From positions 59,138,195 through 59,202,194 of the forward strand of contig NC_080046.1 in the NCBI RefSeq assembly GCF_012489685.1: 64,000 nucleotides of DNA, in the 5' to 3' direction. The notes below the pieces were generated by a model. That model was not told where the DNA came from, did no database searches, and was given only the letters and a program-made list of their open reading frames with translations. The stretch is from Lotus japonicus (taxonomy: Eukaryota; Streptophyta; Magnoliopsida; Fabales; Fabaceae). This document shows, one piece after another, positions 1 to 10,974 of this stretch. A program made the position numbers and the translations under genes. Numbering within the stretch: position 1 is the stretch's first letter; every line of letters begins with the position of its first letter.

Positions 1-2
1 AT

Positions 3-1895
3 GAGCATCTACAAGCTCAGTTGGATTTCTACCGCCGCGAGCAACAAGATGATGGAAGCAGAGAAGTGGATTTCGTAGCTGAGTTCCGTCTGTTCTCGGA
101 GGACGTTGAGAGTGTGGCGATTCCAGATAATATGAAAACGTTAGTTCTGGATTCTTACAGTGGAGATTCTGATCCGAAGGATCATCTTCTGTATTTCAAC
201 ACGAAGATGGTGATAATTGCGGCATCAGATGCGGTGAAGTGCAGGATGTTTCCATCGACGTTCAAATCGACGGCGATGGCGTGGTTCACAACTTTGCCGC
301 GCTGATCTATTTCGAATTTCAGAGACTTCTCATCCAAGTTTCTAGTGCAATTCTCGGCGAATAAGAATCAGCCGGTGACAATCAATGACTTAGACAACAT
401 TCGCCAACAAGAGGGAGAGTCACTGAAGGAGTACATGGCAAGGTACAACGCTGCATCGGTCAAGGTAGAGGACGAGGAGCCTCGAGCCTGTGCTCTAGCA
501 TTCAAGAATGGTTTGTTACCGGGAGGGTTGAACAGCAAGTTGACACGCAAGCCGGCACGTTCGATGGAAGAGATGCGTGCTCGCGCTAGCACTTATATTC
601 TTGACGAGGAGGACGATGCTTTCAAAAGAAAGCGCGCGAAACTGGAAAAAGGCGACACGTCACCCAAGCACGCGAAAAAATATAAAAATGGCGAAGACAA
701 GGGGGATGGCAAGCAGCAAAGACAAGATAAAGGGAAGGCGGTATTGAAGCCGACCAAGGAGCAGTTGTATCCACGGCGTGATGATTATGAACAACGCCGG
801 CCGTGGCAATCTAAGTCTCATCGCCAGCGGGAGGAGGCTGACATGGTGATGAACACAGATTTAACAGATATACTCCGTGAGGCGAGGGGCGCAAATCTAG
901 TGGATGAGCCAGAGGTCCCGAAGTATCAACCACGGGACGCCAATCCCAAGAAGTGGTGTGAATACCATCGGTCCGTCGGGCACGACACAGACGACTGCTG
1001 GACTTTGCAGCGGGAAATTGATAAGTTGATTCGGGCGGGATATCAAGGAAATCGCCAAGGCCAGTGGCGCAACAACGGCGATCACAACAAAACGCATAAG
1101 CGAGAGGAGGAGCGAACGGACACTAAGGGAAAGAAAAAGCAAGAATCAGCGGCTATCGCCACAAAAGGGGCTGATGACACGTTCGCTCAACACTCAGGAC
1201 CGCCCGTAGGGACCATAAACACCATCGCTGGAGGATTTGGCGGTGGTGGCGACACCCATGCGGCGCGGAAACGCCATGTTCGTGCAGTTAATTCAGTTCA
1301 TGAAGTTGCTTTCGGATTCGTGCACCCTGACATAACAATCTCGATGGCAGACTTTGAGGGGATAAAACCTCACAAGGATGACCCGATAGTAGTACAATTA
1401 AGGTTGAATAGTTTCAACGTTAGAAGGGTACTCCTGGATCAGGGTAGTTCGGCTGATATTATCTATGGTGACGCATTTGACAAGTTGGGACTGACTGACA
1501 ATGATCTGACTCCATATGCGGGAACCTTGGTAGGTTTTGCGGGTGAGCAAGTAATGGTGCGAGGATTCATTGATCTAGACACAATATTCGGGGAAGATGA
1601 GTGTGCCAGGGTTTTGAAGGTAAGGTATCTGGTTCTCCAGGTGGTGGCATCTTACAATGTCATCATTGGGCGAAATACATTGAATCGCCTCTGTGCTGTG
1701 ATTTCAACAGCCCACTTGGCGGTTAAGTATCCACTAAGCAATGGAAAGGTTGGCAAACTGAAGGTTGACCAGAAGATGGCGAGGGAATGTTATAATAATT
1801 GCCTCAACTTGTATGGCAAGAAGAGTGCGTTGGTCGGACACAGATGTTATGAAATTGAAACTTCGGATGAAAATCTTGACCCACGAATCTGCTGA
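3..1895 (+). pseudogene. retrotransposon gag-protease, broken by an in-frame stop
   Basis: The frame is open from the window edge to a TGA at 303-305, then continues in the same frame to 1895. The region before and after the stop matches the retrotransposon gag domain (residues such as AWFTTLP before the stop, and SLKEYMARYN after it). A zinc-knuckle-like CEYHRSVGHDTDDCW motif lies near 957-1003, and an aspartic protease core with DQGSSADIIY lies near 1437-1466; the DQG variant is usual in this lineage. Gag would package element RNA and the protease would process it. The single TGA inside the gag domain, plus loss of pol downstream, argues that this copy makes no working particle. The true start codon is outside the window. 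Confidence 0.85.
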
Positions 1896-2829
1896 GTCTG
1901 CGCTATTATTACAGTTGATCGTGAGCGAGAAATCTGGAAAGGCGAGGAGCTCCAAAGAAGAACTTCTGACGAACAAAGTGAATTCGCCAAAGTTAGATAT
2001 CTTCAATTTCACTAAAAAATGTCTCCAAACTCTCCATTGTAACAAAAGCTTGCTCTTTTTCTCCGAAAGGAGTTTTTTAACGAGGCGCTCCGTCAATAAA
2101 ACGAAAATTCATGAAATTCGTGTCCAAAAATTCCAGGGATTCCCTGACGATCGGAATTGCCGATCGATATAAAGAATTACGGCGATCACTAGGTGGGACA
2201 AGCTTGATCCCCAAAGGGGCTTGCTAGAACCCGAAGGCGGCGGTGATTCCACAAATGGCCTTTGACGCCTGGGAATCACCCTCCGGAAAGTCTGACGTGA
2301 TCGTCGGTCCCGTAAACGATGTGCTGGGTAAGTCTCGCCAGAATACGACGAGCGCCGTTAACTAGGCAAAAGTCTTGGGACCCCCAAATGGCCATTGGGA
2401 CCCAAGCATTGTAAGCCCCGAGCGGGCAAAGCCCCGGGCGAAGCCCTCTAGAATGGAGGTCGTTTATTCCTTTGTGAAAAACGTTTAAAGTCTTGGTGGA
2501 GAAATACCAAGTAACAAGCCCTAGTTAAAATTAACGCACAGAATCGTTAGGCGTAATTCAATCATATGACGCGTGAAAAATAGCGCAAGATATAAGGTCG
2601 GCGAATGAATAAGGTGGAAGGCGAGTGCTTGGTCACTCAGGATGTTGAGTATTTTACTACTCCGGGGCGTTGGCGACCAAAAGATTTACGGCGAAAGCAA
2701 TCATTCAACAAAATGTACAAAGTGTTCAGAGGCGATATAAAAACAATGGCGAAATGTTGCTTATATATAGAAATGACAGGAGAGTGCAGTACAAAGGGCG
2801 GTAAAGGCTAAGTAAAAACTAATATTACA
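1896..2829 (+). other. non-coding internal remnant of the retroelement (pol deleted)
   Basis: Between the gag-protease stop and the end of the antisense gene there is about 930 bases where pol would normally sit. Short open frames here show no RT, RNase H or integrase motifs. The sequence is mixed, with a GC-richer stretch near 2200-2450. I see no gene in it. Confidence 0.6.
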
Positions 2830-5458
2830 TTATTCATTATTTCTTTCTTCTTCTTCTTCTTCTTCTTCTTCTTCTTCTTCTTCAGTTGCGGTCCAGAGGT
2901 TTTGATCAATCAAAGGAGGATCATCAGGACCAACCAATCCTTCAGCAGTGATTTCTTTCATCACTCCCATGGAGCTAAAATCAAGATTCGGGAACAAATG
3001 TTGAGCCTGGTCCTTGGCGAGGTAGAAGCCCCGTTCGCGACTGTCATAGGCAATGTCGGCGGCTTGTTCCCTCGCCTCAGTGGCTTTGGCTTTCTCCACT
3101 GATAGCTCGCCCTCTAGCTCTTTGATCCTCGCAAGAAGGAAAGTAATCTCAGCATCTTTCATGACGAGAGTTGCCCCATGAGCCTCGTTCGCCTTCTTGA
3201 TCTCTTCAGAAGTAGCCTGCATCGCCTCCAGATCTGCCTTCACCAAAGCCATAGACTCAGCAGACTTTTTCTCCTGCTCCGCCAGCGTCTTCTTTGCTAA
3301 CTCCAGTTCAGCGCTCAATGTTTCAAGCTCTGACTCCTTGGCAGCCAGTGCCTTGCCTTTGGCGACCAAGTCCTTCTCTACTTGATCTTTTTCTTTTCTA
3401 CAAGCTTGGAGGCTTGAATCAAGGTCGTCCGCCTCCTCTTTCATCAGCTTCAGATGGTCCTCCAGCTCGCCGATCTTGATTCCCGCCGCGCCAATCAACT
3501 TGTCGGCATGGATTTTTTCTTTTCCCGCCTGCGCCACCAGTTTGTCGAAGCGCTTTTCCCAAGCAGCAACGGCTTCTTGATGCTGAGCGCTCTCAGCCTT
3601 CAACCGTTCAGCTTCAGCGGCTGTGGAGTTGAATTTGTCAAACGCGTAGGCGAAGATGCACCCAGCGCGTAGAAGACAGGCAAGGGTTTCCTCCTTGGTC
3701 TCGTTGAGACCTCGGCTCAACACTTCTTTTTCTACGACGTCGCGGTTGAGGCTAGTGAGCAAGAACTCTGAGGGCTCAATAACATTGGGTAGCATCTTGA
3801 AGTGGCTGGAGGAACCACCTCTGTTACCAGGAGCTTGCTCAATCCGGGCGGCCACGGAAGTAGTGGCGGCATCGGGAGAGGGTCTTTCTTCTTGGCGAGG
3901 CGGGGGAGACAAAGAACGCTCATCGTTCGTGGGAGACGGGCTAGGAGGTGCGACTTGGCGCGGGGGAGACTTCGGGTTTTCTTTTTCTATTTCTTTTTCT
4001 TTCTCCCCGGCGGCAGCATTGGAGCATGTGGCGGCAACTGCAGCGCTTATGCCAGCAGTTGACGACTGGTCAGCGGTTGATGTTGTGGGGCCTATAGTGG
4101 CAGACTTGGCGGCGGCACCGGTGGCTGTACCAGCGGCAGCAGAATCGAGGGCTGAAACAGTGACAGGCTTAGTGGCCGCAGCGGCGGAGGCTTCGGCGAC
4201 AGGGTGTTGGCTCGTCCCGTCAGTTGGAGACTTGGAGCTTGCAATGGCAGCGGTGGTGGCAGCTTTCTTGCCTTTGGCCACAGTGGGTTGAGCGCCGGGG
4301 TTGGAGGAGCTAGCGGAGGAGCTTTTGACTAATCTCCTCCTCTTGGGGGCCTGAGCGCCCTCGGCTTGGTTCTCAGCACCGCCCCGTTTTTTCCCTTCGC
4401 CTTCGGTGTTGAACTTCGGGGAAAAGCGGGCCATTTTCCTCTCACGGGCTTTCAAAAGCCCGGCGTTGGTGAAATTCATATATTCTGCAACAATAGACAA
4501 AAAAAAAGGGTCAGTAGCGACATGAGGGGTGAGTAGAGAAATGGAGATGGTAAAAATAAATTATGTGACCTAAGTATTTGGGTGTCCTTGAGAGGCGAGC
4601 GCCCTCAAGGACTGTTGAGCAGTCAAGGATAGGAAGCGGGGCGAGGAGATTCAAAAAGGCTTTGTCATTGGGAGACAAAGATTCTTCTAAAGGGTCGGTA
4701 ATCCCATTGGGCTTCTCCGTCCAGTAAAGGGGAAAAAGGGCAGTCCCGTCCCTAAGGGTGAAAGCTTCAGGGTAGGCGGGGTGAACTGCCACGCAGAAAT
4801 ATCGCCGGGCGAAGGAGGACTTCGCGTTACTCTTATGAGGGTTCAGGCACTTACGGCCGGCTCGGGCCTTTAGGGAAATCCATCCTTTGTTTTTGATGGA
4901 CTTGGGGTCAACATCGTAGAGGTAGAAGAAGCTGGTGGGAGATGGGGCGGTGCCAACAGCGGCGCACAAGATCTCGAAGCACCGGATGAAGGCCCAGGCA
5001 TTGGGATGGAGTTGACAAGGAGCCGCATTGATATCGCGGAGGACGGTTTGAACGAAGGGCGAGAAAGGAAGCCTGACTCCAAGCTCGCCAAACATATACT
5101 CATAAACAAAGAAAAAGTGGGATCTCTTTACATCGCCATTGACCTTATGAAGCCAGGGGCGGTCCACAGAACTACAGGGCCAAATCCTGAGTTTGACGTT
5201 AAATTCGTCATCATCAGATAAACCACCAAGGTTGCTCACGAATTCCACGATAAGATTACTATCCTGGAAAACAGAGGATTGGTCTATAGCTTCGTGAGTG
5301 GGTGCTTTTTGGACTGGAAGGGGCAAAGTCGCGAAGGTTTTCAGTCGGTAAGAAGGGATCTCTGGGACCTCTAAACGGAGGCCGCCGGCTGCGGTAGAGT
5401 CGGGGTCGCTCCCAGAAGAGGAAGAGGTGTGATTAGGGGAGTTAGGGTTTGAAGCCAT
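2830..5458 (-). CDS. antisense ORF of the retrotransposon (putative gypsy-type transposon protein, Transposase_28-like), two exons
   Basis: Exon 1 is 5458-4570 and exon 2 is 4484-2830; the 85-base intron has a TTAG|GTCACA donor and a TTGTTGCAG acceptor and the join keeps frame, giving 847 residues. The ATG at 5458 (MASNPNSPNH) is preferred because the frame upstream offers only TTG. The N-terminal part resembles the plant 'putative gypsy type transposon' domain (PF04195), with the stretch FGELGVRLPFSPFVQTVL near residue 115. The middle is Ala/Ser/Pro-rich and basic (KRRRL), the next part is a long Lys/Glu-rich probable coiled coil, and the C-terminus is a run of glutamates encoded by a TTC microsatellite. 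A TATAAAAA box lies 212 bases upstream. Function of this family is unknown. No stop or frameshift is seen, unlike the gag gene of the same element. Confidence 0.75.
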
Positions 5459-5669
5459 CTTTGACAATGCAATGAGGAAAAGGAAAAGACGAGTAGAGAT
5501 AAGATGCAGAGATAAGGAAACGGGGACTCACCGGGCAAGGATGTGAAGACTGGGTAGCGGAAAGGGTGAAAAGCGACGGCACCAGAGCGGAAGTTGGAAG
5601 AGGGAGCTTGGTAAGCGATTAGGGAAGTAAAGAGAGGTCTCGGAAAGGGATGATTGTAGGGAAGAAGGG

Positions 5670-5677
5670 TTTTTATA
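5670..5677 (-). promoter_or_regulatory. TATA box for the antisense element gene
   Basis: TATAAAAA on the minus strand, about 212 bases before the ATG of the antisense gene, at a spacing suitable for a plant promoter with a medium-length leader. Confidence 0.45.
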
Positions 5678-5839
5678 GGCAAAGGGGGGAAGCTGGAAGG
5701 GTGACGCGTGTTGGACGCGTGTGGAAGGTTGGAAGTCATGATGGTTTTTAGGAAGTGGGTCGCGTGTGATGGGGAGTTACTGCGCATGATTGGACAGTTA
5801 TGAGGAGTGAGGTGACGGTTGCGGAGAAAGAGGAAACTG

Positions 5840-6575
5840 ATGTAACTGACGTATCACATGGGGCAGTTAGAAATTTGAAAGGTTTTCGAAATAAGGGAAA
5901 GCGCGAAAGGCCCCGCCACCATGAGGACTAAATGCCATCGCCTAACAAATGGTGTCGCCAATGGAATTTAATCGCCCGCCAAGGGCATCGCCAGCTGCCA
6001 CTTGGACGATCAGTACATGACTAATACCTGTCACCTAGCTCGCCGGTACAAAGCGATCGTTCCCGCCACCAGTAGACTTGTGGACTTGACGGGTTGGTTC
6101 GTTCACCAAGACCAGTGGACTGAGTGACTAAAGATGCTTGTTTCCTTTTGCTTACGCCATGTTAGCGACGTAGTTTTCTTCTCTTTTCTCAAGTCATGTT
6201 GGCAGCTTAGATTCCAATGTACCATAGGATGCATATAAAAATGTTTAAAAGACACACTTAGCTCTCATACTTCGAGCTCGGTGTCTTGTGGACTAGTGGA
6301 CTGGGCGACGCCCAGGGTTCAGCCCGCCAAAGGGCGGGTACCTGGCCTTAAATTGGGCCTCGATCACGGAGGCCCAATGGGCCCGATGGGTAGTACCCAA
6401 GCTCTATAAATAGGAGGTAGATATCAATTGTAAAGGACTTTTGCTCATTTGATGAAATAACACACGAAATTCAGTATTCTCTCTCATTCCCATTCTCTCT
6501 CGAGTACATTTCTCCACTCTCTAGGTACTATCCCTTCCTTCAATGTTCATTCCTAGAACAATTCTTATATTACAT
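5840..6575 (+). repeat. probable 3' LTR (approximate limits)
   Basis: Non-coding, GC-rich U3-like sequence is followed by TATAAATAGG at 6405-6414 and then a CT-rich stretch, as in the U3-R-U5 order of an LTR promoter. Both edges are uncertain: no clear polypurine tract next to a TG start was found, and CA ends are possible at 6542, 6560 or 6574. It can be confirmed only by the matching 5' LTR outside the window. Confidence 0.45.
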
Positions 6576-7232
6576 TTCCAAATAAAAAAGTTGATAATTC
6601 TTGCTATTGAATATGATGAGAATTGAGAAATACATAAATTGCACACAAAAAAATGTTGTTTGAATAAACTTGTTTTTTATTCAATAAAATACTTTTAATT
6701 ATTTTTTAAATTAGTATAGTTTTTTAGGGTTGTACTTCAACCATGAAAAATTTATACAAGATAAAATATAAATAAACTCGTAAGCACATGTGCGATAAAA
6801 TTTGTTTATAAATTTTTTCCCTAAGACTACAATATCAACCGCCGCCAGCAATGACTAAATGTAAAAAGATAATCACAAAATGTGTTTTATTCTCATCGGT
6901 AAATCAAACTCCAATATTTAATCATATTACTTCAATAACCTAGGGGCAAATAGTCAATACCCTGCAATCATAAACAGTTTTAGAGTTTCTCATTCTCAGG
7001 TCTCAAATCTCTTATCCAACCCCAAGAGCAAGTATCAACAAACCACAACCAATAGCATCAATCCAACTCAGCTTCCTCACTCCCCTCACCTTATCCACAA
7101 TCCATTAACCACCACCAATCTCACTCACCAAGAATCTAAAAACCTTCTCTTCTCTCCTCTGTTCACCACACTCCACATTCCCACCACACACCCTCCTCTG
7201 CCTTCACAGCAAGAAAAAAAAAACATACAAAC
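6576..7232. other. spacer and 5' leader of psaF
   Basis: AT-rich spacer up to about 7000, then a pyrimidine/CA-rich leader (runs such as TTCTCTTCTCTCC near 7146). No TATA box was seen in the 100 bases before the psaF ATG. Many nuclear photosynthesis genes are known to use TATA-less, pyrimidine-rich initiators, which fits here. Confidence 0.4.
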
Positions 7233-7910
7233 ATGTCTCTCACAATTCCCACAAACCTCTCCAAACCCACCACCTCCCTCAGGCCAAAACTCACCACCAC
7301 CAAGCCAAAACCCACCATCATCTGCAGCAGCAGCAGCACCACCCCAAACCCAGAAAACTCCGATGTGTCATCACAACTGAAAGCCTTCTCCGCCGCACTA
7401 GCCCTCTCCTCAGTCCTCCTCTCCGCTCCACTCCCGGCCGTCGCCGATATCTCAGGCCTGACACCATGCAAGGAGTCAAAGCAGTTCGCCAAGCGCGAGA
7501 AGCAGTCAATCAAGAAGCTGGAATCCTCTCTGAAGCTCTACGCTCCAGACAGCGCGCCGGCGCTGGCGATCAAGGCTTCAGTGGAGAAGACGAAGAGGAG
7601 GTTCGACAACTACGCCAAGCAGGGTCTTCTCTGCGGAGCAGATGGGTTGCCGCATTTGATTGTGAGTGGTGACCAGAGGCACTGGGGTGAGTTCATCACT
7701 CCCGGGGTTTTGTTCCTGTACATCGCCGGTTGGATCGGGTGGGTTGGTCGGAGCTACTTGATTGCGATCCGTGATGAGAAGAAACCGACCCAGAAGGAGA
7801 TTATCATCGATGTTCCACTTGCTTCCAGTTTGGTGTTTAGAGGATTCAGCTGGCCTATTGCTGCTTACAGAGAGTTCTTGAATGGTGAACTTGTTGCTAA
7901 GGATGTCTGA
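7233..7910 (+). CDS. PSAF: photosystem I reaction centre subunit III, chloroplast precursor
   Basis: Single exon, 225 residues. Residues 1 to about 72 form a bipartite targeting sequence: a Ser/Thr/Lys-rich stromal transit peptide followed by a hydrophobic thylakoid-transfer segment ([17 protein letters not shown]) with cleavage expected after AVA. The mature protein begins [12 protein letters not shown], contains the Lys-rich lumenal helix ([11 protein letters not shown]) used in plants to dock plastocyanin, then a membrane span ([16 protein letters not shown]) and the conserved C-terminus [14 protein letters not shown]. It docks plastocyanin on the lumenal side of photosystem I and helps anchor LHCI. 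Length and intronless structure agree with plant PSAF. The ATG at 7233 is the first in frame. Nothing suggests damage. Confidence 0.97.
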   Translation: MSLTIPTNLSKPTTSLRPKLTTTKPKPTIICSSSSTTPNPENSDVSSQLKAFSAALALSSVLLSAPLPAVADISGLTPCKESKQFAKREKQSIKKLESSLKLYAPDSAPALAIKASVEKTKRRFDNYAKQGLLCGADGLPHLIVSGDQRHWGEFITPGVLFLYIAGWIGWVGRSYLIAIRDEKKPTQKEIIIDVPLASSLVFRGFSWPIAAYREFLNGELVAKDV

Positions 7911-9281
7911 ATTTCGATTCCAACAAGGTTTCTTTTTCTATCTTTGTCTTAATTTTTTTGAGTTGATTTAGGTAATTGGGTTTGGTTTGGTTTGGTTTGG
8001 TTTATTGATTGTTGTTAATGGTGATTATCAGACAGGGGAAGATGGATGTGTGGTGAAAATTGATGGTGGAAGAGGGAGAGAAGAAGAGGGTGCTCTGCTT
8101 TCTTGTAAAACAAGGGAAGTTGTTGGTGTTGGATGATATTTATGGTGTCATTTTGTAAATTTGGATTCAACATTTGTGTCTAATGATGTAATGCATGTGA
8201 ATCACAATCAAACTGATCTGAGTTTTTTTTTCTTTGGTGACTCCAACCTCAACTATATTTAATGTTGATTCAAAAATGCTAATAGTATCAACTAATTTTT
8301 TATGTGCAATTAAAATTAAAGAGAGGTTATATATAGTTTGAGCCAATCATAACAGTTGCAAATAGGTTTTGAATGGTAAAAACTCTTTGGTTTGGTTAGC
8401 CATTAGCCCCTACTACTTAGTGCGTTGGTCGTGTGACGAGTGATTAGTGTCATTGCTACCGGGTGTGAGGATACATTAGTCAAGATAGATTACTCCATGA
8501 TGAATAACTACAATAATGGTTTTGAAATAAAAAACACCAGAATAGCATGCACACAGCAGAGTTTTAAGTTGAAAGAGAACAGAACAGAACCTTATCAATT
8601 GAGATGGAAGTTACACTTAACTAGTATTCAAACATTCAAACACTTGATATGATATTCATTTCTTTCAACATATACATACTTTTAGTTTTTGATATAATTT
8701 AAGAGCCATTTCCCTCAATTTGATAACATGTTTAAGCTTTGGAACTTAACTAACACACCAAATTAGGAAGAAGTAGCATTGCCTTTCAAACTCCATGCAA
8801 ATTGTAGCTTGTGCATCCTTCATTCCTTCATGTTGCAAAAGGCATAGTCCTAGCACCACTAAAACAACAATAGAATTTTCCATGACACCATTTGCCATAG
8901 GAGTCCACAATCACACCATAAACTTGCACTCCATACAAAGTAGTAGTAATATTCACACCAAACTTGGTCAATGAGAAACTCTTTACCAAAACCAAATTTA
9001 ACTAAGTGTATATTTGATTTTGCATCTACCACAACACAAAGGGAAAAACATGCATCTCAACATACAAATAAATAAGATTTTACAATATTAACTTAAGCGT
9101 CTAATTAAACAGAAATCAAATCCATTAAGCGGGTGAAGTGCCTCCACCACAGCTACTCCACCACTACTCCAACTCTCACAAAGTGAAAGTGATCATATTG
9201 TTTTGTTTCTTCCTATGCTCCACTAATTAGATATATGGATTACTATCCTATAATAATTGTATTAACATATATAAGTCACCA
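7911..9281. other. psaF 3' region and spacer to the LBD gene
   Basis: A short GTTTG-type simple repeat lies at about 7980-8003 in the psaF 3' end. The rest is AT-rich with no protein-like frame, tRNA or TIR element that I could support. Confidence 0.4.
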
Positions 9282-10974
9282 TTACCACATTGAACCACCA
9301 TAGCTCTCTTGATCCACCCCCATGTCCATGTCAAAAATAGGCTTAGCATGTGGGTCCATGACCTTGGATGAAGGGGACCCACTATTTGTTGGGCTAGTGG
9401 ATCCAAGCCCAAGATTGGAAAAGCACCTATTTTGGTGGGCCCGAAGGTGCACCACCTCAGCTTGGGCCAGAGCTAATTGGGTTTGTAGAACATCAATCTG
9501 TTGCTGAAGAGAAGAAATAGCCCCTACGCACCCATAAACAGGATCTCGGACCCTAGCATTGGCCTCATACACCATGCTACTCACTGCATCACCTCTTTGA
9601 TGCATTGGTAGGTCCTGCAAGTGAAAATTTCACGGTTATTATGATTATGATTTCATGAAAAAGCAATATATACTGTGTTGCCAAAGAAAAATGGACAATA
9701 AAATTGAATTGTTGAGGCTAAAAGGCAATTGATAGTGAAATAAGCAGAGTTGTTAAAACACTAGTTTAGTGAGACAGGTTCACGTGGTGCAGGAGCAGGA
9801 CGTTAATTTAAATTATTTTTTAATGAGAGAAGAAAGTGAAGGCCCTGTTCTCAAATGTGGTTTCACTAATTTATGTTGCTGTTATGTTGCTTTACAATCT
9901 CAATTTGTGTCTGACCTTTGGGTGCCAAAATCACGTTTGCAAACTCTCATTGGCTCACCAAATGACCAAATCTCCCCAGAATCACCCATGATACGGACAT
10001 GTCACATAAGTTCTAGCCGGACATGTTAATAAGTCATCTGAGCTGGGTCTTGACACAAGGACTAAAACCATTTTTTCTCTAATTGTAAGGATGAATATAT
10101 TAATATAATACAAATATACATCATTCTGAGAAAACACATATGATGCCGTTTGATTTTAAACCACACGTATCATCTGCTGACACAATTCTCTTTGAGATAA
10201 ATATGATCACTATAAGCAGGAAAACTCTATTTATCAAGTATTTAGTGTAGGGGCACAAATACGGAAACTCAAGGACTCTAATAAAGCCGGATATCAATTT
10301 CATATCATATCATGTCTAATATAAATTATGAATAATGTTTTATTTACATAGAAAACACACTTCCACTAATCACATATATAAAGAGACTAGAGCCAAATGA
10401 GAGATACAATATATAATGTGATTGGAAAAGAAGAGAGATAAAAAGAGAACATGAGTGAAAATGAGATGAAAGAAAAAGTTGAGTGTGAAAGAATCAATAG
10501 CATGAATTATTATACTTTGTCAGCCTTGCTTGTAATTTTTGTGTTTCTCATACCAATTAGATCCTTTTGTGTGAGATGAAATTAGGATTATATATGTTTT
10601 CTGTTCCCAGGGTATCTTAATCTCAAGATACATGTGAATTTATTTTTTCAGGGGATGAAAAGGGAAAATCAAAGTAAAGTCTAAAGGAAAATCATTTACA
10701 AATATTAACAATCAAAAGTTGCCCAAATACGACATGTGGGGTAGTGAGTATAGGGACAATTAGGGAGAATAAAAGAGAGAAGAAAGTAAATTACCTGAAG
10801 CATTTTGTTGACATTGCTGGCACCAAAGACCCTGTGCACATTTGCAAACTTCTGAGGCTCATCAGCAGGAAAATAGGGAGCAAAAACACAATCCTGAGCA
10901 CATCTTCTCCTCAGAAGCTTACATGCTGCACAGGGTGGGGCTGCACCCTGCTTCCTACCACTCCCTTCCTTCAT
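9282..10974 (-). CDS. LOB-domain (LBD) transcription factor, class I, LBD3/LBD4-like
   Basis: Two exons, 10974-10795 and 9614-9282, give 170 residues; the 1.18-kb intron sits after NKMLQ, the usual place for an intron in class I LBD genes. The C-block CX2CX6CX3C is C15, C18, C25, C29 (CAACKLLRRRC), followed by the GAS block (FANVHRVFGASNVNKML, then the RGDAVSSMVYEANARVRDP core) and a leucine-zipper-like helix (LQQQIDVLQTQLALAQAEV). These are plant DNA-binding proteins acting in organ boundaries and vascular or cambial development; the close match to LBD4-type sequences suggests a meristem or vascular role, which is inference. The ATG at 10974 (MKEGSGRKQG) is preferred over the in-frame ATG at 11037 because the family starts here. 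Confidence 0.95.

Larger units (their letters stand above)
1..6575 (+). mobile_element. Ty3/gypsy (Tat-type) LTR retrotransposon, 5'-truncated by the window, pol-less
   Basis: The order gag, protease, antisense gene, LTR-like sequence places this in the Tat branch of plant Ty3/gypsy elements, several of which carry an extra antisense ORF between the pol region and the 3' LTR. The 5' LTR and the start of gag lie before base 1. No reverse transcriptase, RNase H or integrase reading frame is visible between the protease end (1895) and the antisense gene (2830), so this is an internally deleted, non-autonomous copy. The right edge is uncertain: the sequence turns AT-rich after about 6575 and no target-site duplication can be checked without the left end. 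Confidence 0.85.

Noticed and set aside
1734..2172. Overlapping frames of 120-135 codons past the protease end
   Set aside because: They overlap the protease C-terminus in other frames and show no reverse-transcriptase or other motif.
3656..4291. 211-codon plus-strand frame opposite the antisense retroelement gene
   Set aside because: It is the reverse of the Ala-rich coding region; the minus-strand frame has matching splice sites, start and family similarity.
7163..7513. 116-codon minus-strand frame opposite psaF
   Set aside because: Shadow of the psaF transit-peptide region on the other strand.
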